From Mytilus galloprovincialis (taxonomy: Eukaryota > Mollusca > Bivalvia > Mytilida > Mytilidae), in assembly GCF_965363235.1 (NCBI RefSeq), contig NC_134846.1, positions 5,647,001 through 5,711,000 on the forward strand: a DNA stretch of 64,000 nucleotides, written 5' to 3'. The position numbers and the translations under genes are program-made. This document shows positions 43,331 through 54,776 of the stretch, piece by piece. How positions within the stretch are numbered: position 1 is the first letter of the stretch; each line of letters starts with the position of its first letter. Below the pieces are notes generated by a model. The model saw nothing but the letters and a program-made list of their open reading frames with translations, was not told where the DNA came from and ran no database searches.

Positions 43331-44030
43331 GGTTTTTGAAGATCCCAACCCTTACCTTTTATATATCGATCAGGAGATAAACAAAACGTACACATACAAT
43401 TTAAAAACTCATTTAGATAAAACAAAATATCGTCTTAAACGTTGTACATTTATATGTTACATTTCAAATTTGGTTCCAGTACGATCCAGAAATGCAGAAT
43501 ACGTCTGTTTCATTAGTAACACAATGACACGCTAGGTTAATATCCAGCAAGATATTCTAAAGATATAAATACCCTTTTTAATAAACCATTTGATTATTTA
43601 AGGGGAAAGTTTGATAAGGCAACTTTTTTGAACCCGTTATTTGAAAATGAAAAAGTATTATGAATGGTCAGAATCTATTAAATAACACCTTTTAAATGTT
43701 CATAAGTCATACGAAATTAGTTTACAGATATAAATGTTAAATTTTGCCTTAAATATTTGTATTTGGTCTTCAAACTTCAAACTTCTTGCATACATATACT
43801 TGTTTTTTTTTCATGCAAAAATACGAAAAACTGCAAACTGGTCTCATATAAAAGCGAAAATTTATAAAAAAAATATTTTTTTTTATTAATAACATGCACA
43901 TAGCTCAGGTCCTTGGTTTTCTTAATTGATATTTTTTTACCCTAATTATGTCGAGGATAATTATAGCTTACTAGATGCAGTATGGTTTTTGCTCATGTTT
44001 GAATCTGTGAGGTGACCCATAGTTGCTAAC
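43331..44030. other. Intergenic, nothing recognised
   Basis: This is AT-rich sequence with homopolymer runs and no gene or repeat that I can match. Confidence 0.45.
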
Positions 44031-44034
44031 ATAT

Positions 44035-44100
44035 CTGTCAATAGATGGATAGTTGTCTCATTGGCAATCAGACCACTGACATCTTCTTATTCTATATACA
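44035..44100 (-). repeat. Short piece of the 'gccaatgagacaac' family
   Basis: 'ggatagttgtctcattggca' followed by 'acatcttctta' is the 5' end of that repeat, inverted. Confidence 0.7.
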
Positions 44101-44154
44101 TCTGTTAACAAATGTGAGTTAGTTTGAGAAGGAAACCAAAATTTCCTTCTACTA

Positions 44155-44240
44155 TAAAGTGACCTTGTCATTAGGGTCAACAGAAATCTCTTTGAGAACA
44201 CAAATGATAATTAAATAAACAGAAATATCAGAAAAAATAA
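44155..44240 (+). pseudogene. Decayed copy of gene A exon 2
   Basis: 'gtgaccttgtcattagggtc' and 'aacagaaatctctttgag' match gene A exon 2 (9638-9720). In the same frame a TAA replaces the cysteine codon (NTNDN then stop). Exons 3 to 5 of gene A are absent. The next homologous base is about 27470 in gene A's 3' flank, so a large deletion joins the two. Confidence 0.8.
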
Positions 44241-44284
44241 AAATATTTTAGAAAATCAGTAGTAAGTAACGTTACAATAAAGAA

Positions 44285-45885
44285 CAGAAGAATGTCTATA
44301 TTAATAAGATTTGAAAATGATCATAGTTAATTTTTTTAATTGAGAATAATTAAGAAATAATTCATTGGGGCTTGAATTTGTACTGATTTTACCGCGGGTT
44401 TACCATTTATGCTAAATACTTTACCTCGAGCGACAGCGATCTAGGGGTAAACTATCGACATAAACTAGCGTATTTGCTAAAATAAAATGCTTATATTCTT
44501 ACGTTATCGTTGAAAGACGTCGGGTAGCTCATTCATAAAAAAAATCCACATGACGTGGGAGTGTAATCGTAACAGACCAAACAATATATTCATATTTTAC
44601 CACGGGTGTGTACTCAAAGCGTTTGAAGAACGTCATTTTATAATTCCAATTTTAAGCTTATAATTTCTTCTTAATTATCAGAAGATTCAATTTCATTAAT
44701 ATGATTTAAAGATTTAGAAATTTTCCTTTTTCAAATTGGAAAAGTACATTAAATATACAAAAACTAAAACATTATGATGGCTATTTTTTTTTTTTAGAAA
44801 GTCCATTCAACGGGAAAACGATCATGATATTAGACGAAGAACTTTAATCATTCATTTTAGTGTGAAAGCTTTGAAGTTATATAAGGTGTCCAAAACTGTG
44901 TTTCTGGCTAATCCATGATGAGCGTTGTAGAAACAAGTCTTGGAGCTGTTTTAGTGCTTTTATGACCCTGGAAGCATCAACATTTGTTAAATTTGTGATC
45001 AGGTTACACAGGCAGCACGTATCTGAATGTTAGCAGTTTACTAACTAAACATAAAAATATGAAACAATTATGTAATTTTAAGTAATCAGAATTTAAACCT
45101 ATTCAGCAAATTGTCAATAATGTTATCTAGTGTTGAAGGCCGTACTTTGACCTATAATGGTTTACTTTTTACTAATGGTGACTTGAATGGAGAGTTGTCT
45201 CATTGGCACCCATACTATATCTTTATATGTCTATTGAAATGAAAGATTAAACATTCAATCAAAATCTATAAAATTTATGACTTTTATTAGTGGCTGTTAT
45301 AAGTATTAATTATTCTTAATCAATTTATCATTCATTAGTTGTTTATTCTGTATTTTTTTTTAATGTCAACTTATCTAACTTTTAACTTGATTTCAATTAC
45401 ATCCCAACCTTTGTTGACTTGTCATCATGACTGTAAATTAAGCTAAAATTTGTCTACCATTAACCATTATATCGTGCATCCTAGTTAGTATCGTTGTTTA
45501 TCAGCATAAAAAATTTTGTAAGTTAAACAAGTAGTAAATTTCATTTAAATATATACAAAAGCTTTTTAAGTGTTTAAAATTTAGGTAAAGTCAGCTTAAC
45601 ATAACCCAGAAAAGGACAATTGCATAAAAAAATATATTTAAAAAATACTGCTTGTTTGAATATGTCATGTCATTTCTGATTGGTTGAATTGGTGATGTGA
45701 CACTTGAAGATGTTCTTGATGCTGATTGGTTGAATTGGTGGTGTGACACTTGAAGTTAGCTGCTTCTTTGGAGCAGTTTTTGATTTTAATATCGGGTAAC
45801 GGTTTGAAAATATAATTGAACTGACCAGGTGGAAGAAAATGAGAAAACTCTTGTCAATGTTTGGTGTCATTAAATTGTTGATTTA
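44285..45885 (+). repeat. Second copy of the gene A 3' flank
   Basis: It aligns with 27470-28700, with a 260-bp block at about 44352-44640 that the first copy lacks and an inverted 'gccaatgagacaac' piece at about 45130-45235. The 'gattggttgaattggtg.tgtgacacttgaag' motif is doubled at 45672-45754. Confidence 0.75.
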
Positions 45886-46290
45886 TAACAGGAACCCCAC
45901 AAACAGCTTACAAAACACAGTATAGAAAACTAAAGACGGAGCAACAGGAACCCCCACAAACAGCATACAAAACACAGTATAGAAAACTAAAGACGGAGCA
46001 TCAGGAACCCCATAAAACACAGTATAGAAAACTAAAGACGGAGCAACAGGAACCCCACAAAACATTGTATAGAAAACTAAAGACGGAGCAACAGGAACCC
46101 CACAAACAGCATACAAAACACAGTATAGAAAACTAAAGACGGAGCAACAGGAACCCCACAAACAGCATACAAAAACACAGTATTGAAAACTAAAGACGGA
46201 GCAACAGGAACCCCACAAAACATAGTATAGAAAACTAAAGGCGGAGCAACAGGAACCCCACAAAAACCTGGGGTGATATCAGGTGCTTGA
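45886..46290 (-). repeat. Retroelement tail with tandemly amplified 44-56 bp segment
   Basis: Eight occurrences of 'ggaaccccac' are joined by 'agtatagaaaactaaagac' and 'ggagcaa', with or without 'aacagcatac'. This is the middle of the tail family (ctaaagactgagcaacacgaa elsewhere) amplified in place. The minus strand stays open for 126 codons (WGSCCSVFSF repeats), most likely by chance. Confidence 0.78.
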
Positions 46291-46689
46291 AAACTGTCAC
46301 GATTTACAAACGATTCCTCGCGAGTGATGAGTCATTCGGCATCATCATTCTTTCTTGGTTAAAAGAAAAGGGTGTGACAAGGGTCTTGCTTAGCCTATCG
46401 TGGATTCATCAATATCCATGAGATACCTATTTTCGTAGATTCCGCGCGTACAGTTTAACAAACAAAGTACAAATTATATATATGCTTGTACATATACATT
46501 GACAAAACAGAGAAATCAAATACTAGCGAAAGTACAACATTTTTCCCCAATCCACGAATATTTATCAAAGTTCTCAATAAGTATTTGTGGAGGCGAGTCC
46601 AGGGACTTGCCGTTTTCTGCCAATTCTAGTCCAACAGTGAGAAGATAAAATTTTACTGTTATATCATTTATTAATTCAGTTCATCATAA

Positions 46690-47015
46690 CAAAATAGAGC
46701 AATACAATTGAGAATGGAAATGGGGAATGTGTCAAAGAGACAACAACCCGCCCAAATAAAAAACAACAGCAGAGGGTCACCAACAGGTCTTCAATGTAGC
46801 GAGAAATTTCCGCACCCGGAGGCGTCCTTCAGCTGGCCCCTAAACAAATATATACTAGTCCAGTGATAATGAACGCCATACTAATTTCCAAATTGTACAC
46901 AAGAAACTAAAATTAAAATAATACAAGACTAACAAAGGCCAGAGGCTCCTGACTTGGGACAGGCGCAAAAATGCGGCGGGGTTAAACATGTTTGTGAGAT
47001 CTCAACCCTCCCCCT
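46690..47015 (+). repeat. Dispersed 'ggaatgtgtcaaagagacaac' repeat
   Basis: Landmarks are 'aatgtgtcaaagagacaaca', 'gcagagggtcaccaacaggt', 'gaggctcctgacttgggac' and 'ggggttaaacatgtttgtga'. An inverted, diverged copy lies at 58722-59035 and a short piece at 19135-19215. Confidence 0.82.
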
Positions 47016-47861
47016 ATCAGTTTAGATTGTTTTTAATTTTTTGTTATAGAATGATGCTACTATTGATTAGTTGATACAATATTTTACAGGACACACGGAC
47101 ACGTCTTTGTGAGAATCCAGATAAACGAACCACAGTACTTTTTTTACTGAAATTATAACGTTTTATTTTAGATTTCCATTTTTGTTACACTGTTTTAAAA
47201 GTTTAGGTTAGAAGTAGTTTTTATCCATGACGCCCGATTGAATACAGTCATGGAAAAGGCCGTTTCTGATTATCTCCTAAAATGTTTTCTGTTATATAGA
47301 ACATATAAATACAATATATTATTATAAACAGATGCTGTTTGAACTTTTAAAATGTCCTGTACAAACGGAAAAGCTACATGAGTCTATGGGGAGAGGGAGG
47401 GGGGAGGGTTCGAAAAAGATATATACGTGAAAAGATAACCGAAAGCGTAAGCTATTTGTAATAGGCTTTATATTTTAGAAAAGTGGAAGCCATGAATGCT
47501 TACTACCTTGTATGCATATACCTTATGTTACGAAGTTTCCGTCCGTCACATGTACATTGTCATCGACCTCATTTTCATGGTTCAGTGAGTGCTTGAAATA
47601 AAACCCAGTGAGAAATAGAATAACTGTATTTGATATATGGGTTCATTGAAACGTCTATATATCCGTCAGCGAGGTTTCACCTGACCGTGACCTCATTTCA
47701 TGGATAAGTGATCAAGATTAAAATTACGCGGTCAAGTCTGTATTTGAGATAATATAAGCAATAGGTCCACTATATTTGGTATATGGATTGATTGTAAGGT
47801 GTACATGTCCGACTGGTAGGCTTCATCTGACTTTGTATTCATTTTCACCACTTTCAACACA

Positions 47862-48010
47862 AGAAAATGCCTGTACCATAGCCAAGTCAGGACCATGACA
47901 GTTGTTATACATACGTTTGATGCGTTTGAGATTTTGTTTTGCCATTTGATTAGGGACTTTCCGTTTTGAATTTTCCTCTGAGTTCGGAATTTTTGTTATT
48001 TTACTTTTTT
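47862..48010 (+). repeat. Dispersed 'gaaaatgcctgtacc' repeat
   Basis: It reads 'aaaatgcctgtaccatagcc', 'aagtcaggaccatgacag' and 'gggactttccgttttgaatt'. Other pieces are at 43080 (inverted), 57180-57265 and 62480-62605. Confidence 0.78.
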
Positions 48011-48527
48011 CATGGTTCATTTGCCAATGTTCATTTTTTAGGCTTGGACATTTTCCCGGATACTACATGTATAAGTAATAGGTCAGTTATAGCGGTGTAT
48101 GGAATGATTGAAAGGTGTACATGTCTGTCTCTCTGGCATGGGTCATCTGACCGTAACACCGTTTTCATACAATTTTGATGATGTTAAGTTTATGTGATAC
48201 TTGTAGGAAAACCTTTATACTACAGACTTTCAACATAAATCTAATCAAGACTAAAGCAGGCGAGACATTTCAGCGTGTGCACTCTCGTGATGAGTGACGT
48301 CACCCCCAAAAAATAAATGAAAATTGTATTTCAAAGTGTCTAACGGTAGCAAAAGCAGGTAAAATGTGTATTTAAGACTTGATTATGAGTCAACATAACC
48401 AACCGTGATAAATCTTCTAAGATAGTTTACTAATTTATTCGTTGAACACAAAGATTCTCGGCGTTACAAAATGTTTTTTTATTTATGGTAAATTAAAATT
48501 CATCTAAGGTTTAAAATTGTGCTGAAA

Positions 48528-48666
48528 TCAAGCCCCAACATTAAATTCATGATGATTGCATATTGTTGTACCATATTCGCTGAGCATGGTTTCAGCAGTA
48601 TATGCGTGTTGATTGTATCCACACTGCTGTAACATGGAAGCACAGTTTTTCAGGCTGTCCACAAAT
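48528..48666 (-). pseudogene. Gene B2 exon 5
   Basis: It codes FVDSLKNCASMLQQCGYNQH and on to HHEFNVGA and TGA, with acceptor TAACAG. Confidence 0.83.
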
Positions 48667-49213
48667 CTGTTATTCAAAATCAAGAATTTCCAGTACATTT
48701 AATGAGATCATAATGTATCATATGTCCCTGTTTTTGTTATATCGGTTTGTCATGCAGCCACCAATGAGGATTTTTTAATATCAAATTTCCAGAATACTTT
48801 TACTTTTTATTTCGTTTAAATAAGTATGATTTAAAATGAAATTAAATCTCAGTAGAAGAGACACAGGCTCCCAAAGGAATATAGTACTGTTTCAGATTAT
48901 GAGGAATTCCTCTATGGTTTAGACATGTAACCATATTAAACATTGGTAAACTTCACAAGAATATTCACGGTAGCCGACGTTAATCTTAAACAAACCAACG
49001 TTATAACAAAAATAGAATTGTGCTATTATGAAAATTGGCAAATACAATTACGTAAAAGTTTACAAACTGAAGAAAATCTATCTGCCACAAAATATGTCAT
49101 TAATTTACAAATATTTCAAAAATTGACAAGAATTGAAAACATTTCTTTAAAAGAATTGTTGAAATACAAATTTGATCGTAAATCGTTGATATACTGCCTG
49201 AAGTAAAACTTAC

Positions 49214-49316
49214 CCACACGTATTTGGATTATAGTCTGTAAAGGAACCTTGTACACATTCCACGAACTTTGATCTGAACTCTGATTCATTGTAGCATGGT
49301 GTTAAACCTTGAATGT
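49214..49316 (-). pseudogene. Gene B2 exon 4
   Basis: It codes IQGLTPCYNESEFRSKFVEC then SFTDYNPNTC, with acceptor TTTCAG and donor GTAAGT, nearly identical to B1. Confidence 0.83.
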
Positions 49317-50269
49317 CTGAAATGTTCAAATCATTATTTGTATAGAATAAACGGATTACTAGATATGCTTTATTATAACTGGTCGAAAACATAAGTTTTC
49401 ATGACCTTTACATTTCAATGTCATATGATTATACATGGCTATAGTCTTAATCAACGAAATGCATTCTTACTCAAACAGATAACAAAAACATAATATCGAG
49501 GCATATCGTTGAGAGTCAATCCGATTCTTTCTTGTTTCTACATGTGCCATGTATTTTAACAGTCAAACAGCAATATCCTGGTATTACGATTCACCCAACC
49601 AGAGAATTCGACAAAATAATATTGAATAGCTATGCTTAAAGAGGATTTCATTAGAGAGGAAACAAAGTTAATTTGTCTGAAACTTATCTTAAACAGGTTG
49701 CTTTGTACTCTGTCATTCTTAGCGGATTTACATTTTTCCAATCAAATGTTTATTATATTTCTTTTTTTAAGCAACGACTTGTTTTCAGCTTGAATAGTCG
49801 AAATTAAATTCGGATATCAAATTTACTTTTTGTTTACTATTTGCTACTGGGACCATATCAAACAGACAAGAAAATATAGCCTCAATATAAAATAATAGAC
49901 GAACATGAAGTCAATGCATATAAAACACTAGGTATCAATATTCAAAAAAGAGATACATTCATACTTTTTCGATTTCAGATAAAATTCAACTAGCAAAAGT
50001 TGTATGCAAAATTGTACCATCTTTGACGGCATGTGTACTGTACCTCGACCATAACATGGAAATATAAATGTCATTGATTGGATACACAGATTCGTCGATG
50101 CAATACAACAAAACGTAAATCACACAGCAAGACATGCTTAAATATAAAATCTTTAAACAAATAAATATACATGAGTGTATGCACATATGTCGGCTCTAAA
50201 TGAGACGCTATGAATAACCATAGAATATTTCAATTTTATTCGATTATCTAATGCAAATGATATACAAAC

Positions 50270-50382
50270 CTTTTTTATACTCAACACAAACAGCTCTTTC
50301 TATTTCAGCCATCATTTCAGTAACAAAATCCATCTCTTTAGATTTTTCCGCCTCCTTACACACGGATTTTGTCTTCAAATGT
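50270..50382 (-). pseudogene. Gene B2 exon 3
   Basis: It codes HLKTKSVCKEAEKSKEMDFV then EMMAEIERAVCVEYKK. The B1 cysteine 75 is replaced by serine. Confidence 0.83.
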
Positions 50383-51014
50383 CTGCAATGCAATATACAA
50401 TATTAACGTATAAATCTATATAATATGAGAGTGCAATGATTCTGTTAAGAAAACCTGTTTTTGCGGATACTTCATTTCGAGTTTAGACCTTTCTAGCCGA
50501 CTTCACGGATATTTGTTTTTCGCGATTTTCTCATTCAATTGAAGATCCAAGTTTAACACATTCACTTTTTTTGTCCTACCCACGAAAGTCACGCTCTCGA
50601 AATTTAGTGGTCTGTAATCTTCTATTTCCATATTTGTCTGTTTTTGAAAACTGTAATACTATGTCAAATTAGAGGTCAAATTTTGTTTGGACGTTTGCTT
50701 ATTTACGTATACCGCACATATCCGTAAATTTATTGCTTCAAACCCAGTACTATTTTTCCGAATTTACGGTAAGATTTTGCACTAAAACTAGTACTTACAA
50801 TTTCAACATTCTCCTAAATTTAATTCACAGATAGAAAAATCTAGTATTTACAAAAAAACATGTTTTAATTGTTCTTTTTACATTCAATGGAATGCTTGTA
50901 AAACATTATTTTAAGTTTAAACACGCAGGTTAACATTTTAGTCTATTTTACCAAAGTTACATTAGTTTCGTTAAATACCGATGGTTTGCAGTTAATGACA
51001 AAATCTTGGTATAC

Positions 51015-51120
51015 ATATATAATTACTCTAAATATAAGCACAACAATGTTAAATCTGCAAATTTGCGGGAGCAAATTTTTGTTCTTCCATCGCCGGGATT
51101 CGAAATCATGCTATTGGGAT
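51015..51120 (-). mobile_element. Decayed tRNA-derived SINE piece in B2 intron 2
   Basis: The minus strand reads 'ttcgaatcccggcgatgg', 'aagaacaaaaatttgct' and 'agatttaacattgttg', matching the 3' part of the SINEs at 54534 and 54975. Confidence 0.65.
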
Positions 51121-51166
51121 ATCGAGACTGTATTTATACTATTTAATGACAAAAATATACACATAC

Positions 51167-51308
51167 TGACATAGCTCTTCAACTGTTTCTTCGCTGACAT
51201 CTTTTAAAGTATCGCCATCATAGAAGAAGTTTCCAACATCTAGAAACCTGTGAAAACAACTAAACACTGGATAGCATTCTACCGGTATATTCCATGTTGT
51301 ATCTGCAA
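51167..51308 (-). pseudogene. Gene B2 exon 2
   Basis: It codes ADTTWNIPVECYPVFSC through FFYDGDTLKDVSEETVEELC, with sites as in B1. Confidence 0.83.
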
Positions 51309-51344
51309 CTGTAATTATGTTTTGTTAGAAAATTCACTAGCCTA

Positions 51345-51540
51345 TTAACACTGAGGTTATGAGGTCGAATCCCGCACAAGGCAGGTGGGCTCGTCTCCTA
51401 CTATCTTAATTGACTAGGATTGTCAGGTTTTCCTACAGAAGGTTGGTGGTTCTCTCCGGGCACTCCTACTCCATCCAACAATATAAACTGAAATAGCAAA
51501 ATATAGTGTTGAAAGTGGCCTTAAACACCGATCTATCATG
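51345..51540 (+). mobile_element. SINE with V-type-like core, B2 intron 1
   Basis: A box-B-like GGTCGAATCCC lies at 51363-51373, and the core 'tggttctctccgggcactcc' at about 51445. It occupies the same position and orientation as 37420-37612 in B1. Confidence 0.62.
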
Positions 51541-52244
51541 TTAGAATATTCTGTAACTTGTTAATATTGGATTTTTAATGACGATGTTTATGAATTATCC
51601 ATGTTATCTGACATGCTCACAATGTAAAAACTCATCAAGAATACCAGGCTTATAATTTGTTACACGAGACTCGTATGGTCAATAGCAGACTCATCAGTAG
51701 TGACTCTCGAATCAAAATAGTTTGGAGGCCTTATCAGAAACTATAATGAAGTTGTGTCAACTATGACCAATAACTTGTGGTCGAACAAACCCTTGTATTA
51801 CAAGAAATTGAACATTTTGTAAACAGTAAATTTAAGGAAAAAGAGCATATAAATGATGTCAACAAAAACATGCGGACTACTGGGCTGATTTTGTTACGCC
51901 TTTATTTAACTTTTCTTCTAAAGTTGAAAACTCGTCATTATTCATTATATTTTGATATATTCACAGATCTTGAAAACGAAATCACAATCCGCAATTGGTG
52001 TGCAAGAAAAAAAAAACATAACTTATTTGAAGAAGACTCACATTAAGCTTTTTATAACTTGAGTGATAAAAGGTACATAACTTGAGTTAAGTATTATATT
52101 TATCATATATTCAGTAAAAACTAACAAAACAAAAAAAACCGTGGTGATATGATATTGTTGCCATAGAAACTATTCGTTATCAATGCGGAAAATACAATAT
52201 TGTTAGTGAAAAATATTAGTACTAAAAAAAAAGATTTAACTTAC

Positions 52245-52285
52245 CCAAGGCGAAAGCCGACGTGAAAGAGTACCAAAGCCAACAT
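52245..52285 (-). pseudogene. Gene B2 exon 1 with +1 frameshift
   Basis: It reads MLALVLFHVGFRL plus two bases where B1 has one. The extra base lies in the 'ggctttcgccttgg' stretch (B1: ggccttgctttgg). No alternative in-frame start or donor was found nearby. Confidence 0.8.
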
Positions 52286-53159
52286 AGTTGTACTTGTTGA
52301 AACGATTTTGATCAAAATGTGTTGTGCTGAATAGAAAAATCTATACTATTAAACGAGAAGACCTGATTTTGTGTGTCGCTTCTGTTCCTTCCACAATAAA
52401 TTAATCATCATGCCTCTGTGTCTTATAGGTACCATGTATAGTCGCATTTGTCATCCATTCTTATGATTATTCAGTTTGGGTTATTTTGGGAGAAAACGAA
52501 AAATTTAAAAAATGCGTCCGGAGGTTTTTTTCCGTCATTGGACGATTCACTAATGGCACAAAATGGCCTAAAATATCAACTTAATCATAAAACAATTTGG
52601 TTCGTAAATGGGTCTATTTCAAAAGTATATATGCTAAATATATCAGTTCTTTTCATAAGAGTACAAGATATTCGCCAAAAGTAAGCCCATTTTGGACATT
52701 TTGTCAAATATGATGATTTTGTGCATTTTCCAGCCCTAAAAGGTTTTGAAACACATTGGCCGCCACTTACGATCCAAAATGTGTTGTAACCAAAATATTC
52801 CAATTTTGATATAGATTTCATCAATATTAAAACTTTTTGGATCGTAGATGGAGGCCTAGGTTAACTATGCCAAAAAAAAAATATTGAAATTATGGACAAA
52901 AAGTACCAAAATTGACCTTTTAATACAAATTATGCTCATATAAGGGATCACTGCTCCATAAATAGTAAAGGAAAGTGCCAGAAAAAATGTTTTTGTCTTA
53001 GTAGTATTATCACAAGTATTTCTATGTGAAATTCGTAATTTTTTGGCCTGATTTAAAAAACATAAAAAATACAGGGCCAATTTTAACCCTTCGTGAACCT
53101 TCTCCAAATTTTAAGTCAGACTAGACTTCCGGTTTTCGTTTTTCTGTACTTTAATCATA

Positions 53160-53860
53160 CAAAGACTATGCATAAAGTGTATTTGCTATCTATCATTTTC
53201 AAGTTTACTATCCACGGCGGTCACAGAGTTAGTTAAATAGAGAGGGTCTATATGATATGTCAATGACCGCCGTGGATCGATTAGTAAACTGAAAATTGAT
53301 AGTAAAAAGTAAATACACTTTATTATAGTAATATGAATGTTCATAATATACTAAACTACTAAACGTACGTTACAATGGCGGATCCAGGGGGGGGGGGGGA
53401 GGGGTGGGTGGGTGGGTTCCGGGATTTGGAACCCCCTTGTTTGGACGATCAATGCATTTGAATGGGGACATGTAGTTGAAACCCTTTTGCCTGGGTTAGG
53501 AACCTCCCCCTTTTTTAAAATTGCTGGATCCGCCCCTGTTCATAGTATACAGAATCACGCGAAAATAATTGTCCTGTCCCAAGTACTTATGGGTTCCTAA
53601 TCCAGGACAAAAGGGGGGGGGGTCAAACTACATGTCCCAATTCAAATACATTGATCGTCCAAAAAAAGGGGGTTCCAACCCCCGGAACCCCCCTCCCCCT
53701 GGATCCGCCACTGATGAACGAATATGTACACATATACTATAAATAATGTGTATTTGCTATTTACTACCAATTCCAATAGTTTTCTATCCACGGCGGTCAC
53801 TGATATATTTCAGTATACTACATACATATACTATGAATAAATTGTATTTGATAAAAGGAG
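53160..53860. repeat. Internal repeat units of the Helitron ('ccacggcggtcac')
   Basis: Units reading 'gtgtatttgctat', 'caatagttt.ctatccac' and 'ggcggtcac' occur at about 53165-53225, 53735-53800 and (after the MITE) 54430-54487. One inverted unit is at about 53255-53335. The unit at about 53830 is interrupted by the TIR MITE. Confidence 0.65.
53373..53713. mobile_element. Inverted pair of 'ggcggatccag' elements
   Basis: The left arm 53379-53503 and right arm 53592-53705 are inverted copies: 'gatttggaacccccttgttt', 'ggacgatcaatgcatttgaa' and 'gggacatgtagtt' recur inverted on the right. The outer ends are 'caatggcggatccag' and 'ctggatccgccactg'. No matching target duplication was found, so it is a rearranged or nested pair of the family at 488, 18338 and 23161. 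Confidence 0.75.
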
Positions 53861-54432
53861 TAGGTCCGGTAAGGGCTGATTTTGGCCTCAAAGTTCAGGT
53901 TCATCTGACGAAAGATTTTGGACTCTTTTAAAACACTTAAGTGTCTTTTTCAGTTGTTTCAATTAGTTAATGTGAAAGATTGTAACTGATTTACTCATTA
54001 TTTAAAACGCTCCGATTCTAGCTTAAATATGAAAAATCTATCAAATATGCCCAGAAAATGTCACTTTTCAGATGGTTTTTGTCAGAAATGAAAGTGGCCC
54101 CATCCGTGTTCATCCTCAACCTTTATTATCATCAAATACAACTTACATTTCGATATTAAAAATGAACACAAATGGGGCCACTTTCATTTAAGACGGAAAC
54201 CGTCTAAAATTTAACTAAAATGCTAAAATAATGAAGAGTCCTGAAGTTTAGCATGACTTAATGATGCTATTACCCGATATATGTGCATTGCATTATCAAA
54301 AACAGCCCATATTTATGTATCAGAGCATTCTTCTTTCCAATAAATAACTAAAAGTTTACATTTTAACAATGTTGTAAAACTGCTATATTTTGTGGACAAA
54401 AAAGGGTCTTACTGGACCTCCTCTTTTACTAT
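53857..54432. mobile_element. TIR MITE, copy 2, nested in the Helitron
   Basis: The ends are 'aaaggagtaggtccggtaag' and 'cttactggacctcctcttt', flanked by TA on both sides. It interrupts a Helitron repeat unit (ttgtatttg...ctataaattccaatag). It matches 15985-16578 in inverse orientation, including the internal palindrome with 'atgaaagtggcc'. Confidence 0.78.
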
Positions 54433-54482
54433 AAATTCCAATAGTTTACTGGGGGGGGGGGGTTCTTTACTTTTCACGGCGG

Positions 54483-54487
<5 letters not shown>

Positions 54488-54517
<30 letters not shown>

Positions 54518-54530
54518 TATATATATATAT
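54488..54530. repeat. (TA)n microsatellite
   Basis: This is a pure TA tract with one 'tatcatata' interruption, next to a SINE. A similar tract follows the second SINE at 55211-55247. Confidence 0.9.
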
Positions 54531-54533
54531 ATA

Positions 54534-54776
54534 GTACTGTAGTACGCCGCTAGATTAAAACTGACGAGGAAAGGTAACACACGGCCAGCGAAAGCTCTTT
54601 TTTAGAGAGCCCAGGTGGTCGTGTGGTCTAGCGGGACGGCTACAGTGCAGGCGATTTGGTGTCACGATATCATAGTAGCATGGGTTCGAATCCCGGCGAG
54701 GGAAGAACCAAAAATTTGCGAAAGCAAATTTACAGATCTAACATTGTTGGGTTGATGTTTAGACGAGTTGTATATA
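54534..54776 (+). mobile_element. tRNA-derived SINE, copy 1
   Basis: Pol III promoter boxes are present: box A TGGTCTAGCGG (54624-54634) and box B GGTTCGAATCC (54683-54693). Before them is a conserved stretch (gtactgtagtacgccgctag, cacggccagcgaaagctc). The 3' part reads 'tttgcgaaagcaaatttaca' and 'gttgggttgatgtttagacg'. It is nearly identical to the copy 441 bp downstream. Confidence 0.82.

Larger units (their letters stand above)
46310..48480. repeat. Segmental duplication copy 2, gene-free part
   Basis: It aligns with 31560-33430 (for example 'gtgtgacaagggtcttgctt' and 'tcatggaaaaggc'). Two later insertions are the repeat at 46690-47010 and the 'aaatgcctgtacc' repeat at 47862-48010. Confidence 0.75.
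48528..52285 (-). pseudogene. Gene B2: paralogue of B1, frameshifted and cut off from its promoter
   Basis: The exons in transcription order are 52285-52245, 51308-51167, 50382-50270, 49316-49214 and 48666-48528. Exons 2 to 5 match B1 in length and phase (exon 5 is one codon shorter) and keep 11 of the 12 cysteines (position 75 is serine). Exon 1 has 41 bases instead of 40: an extra base near its 3' end shifts the frame, and a TAG follows 17 codons into the shifted reading. A 3.1-kb Helitron also separates exon 1 from the TATA-like region. The simplest reading is a recent pseudogene. A sequencing indel could explain the frameshift but not the insertion. Confidence 0.8.

Noticed and set aside
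45883-46263. 126-codon minus-strand frame with repeated WGSCCS
   Set aside because: It is a translation of the amplified retroelement tail. The units vary by indels and no start context or splice sites support a gene.
49986-50186. 66-codon minus-strand frame in B2 intron 3
   Set aside because: It lies between two confirmed B2 exons and the corresponding B1 intron does not preserve it.
52448-53107. Possible Helitron-encoded proteins
   Set aside because: The short frames here show no Rep or helicase motifs, so the element is treated as non-autonomous.
54600-54710. Functional tRNA gene
   Set aside because: Box A and box B are present, but the region does not fold into an obvious tRNA of normal length. 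It is embedded in a repeated 240-bp unit, so it is a SINE head.
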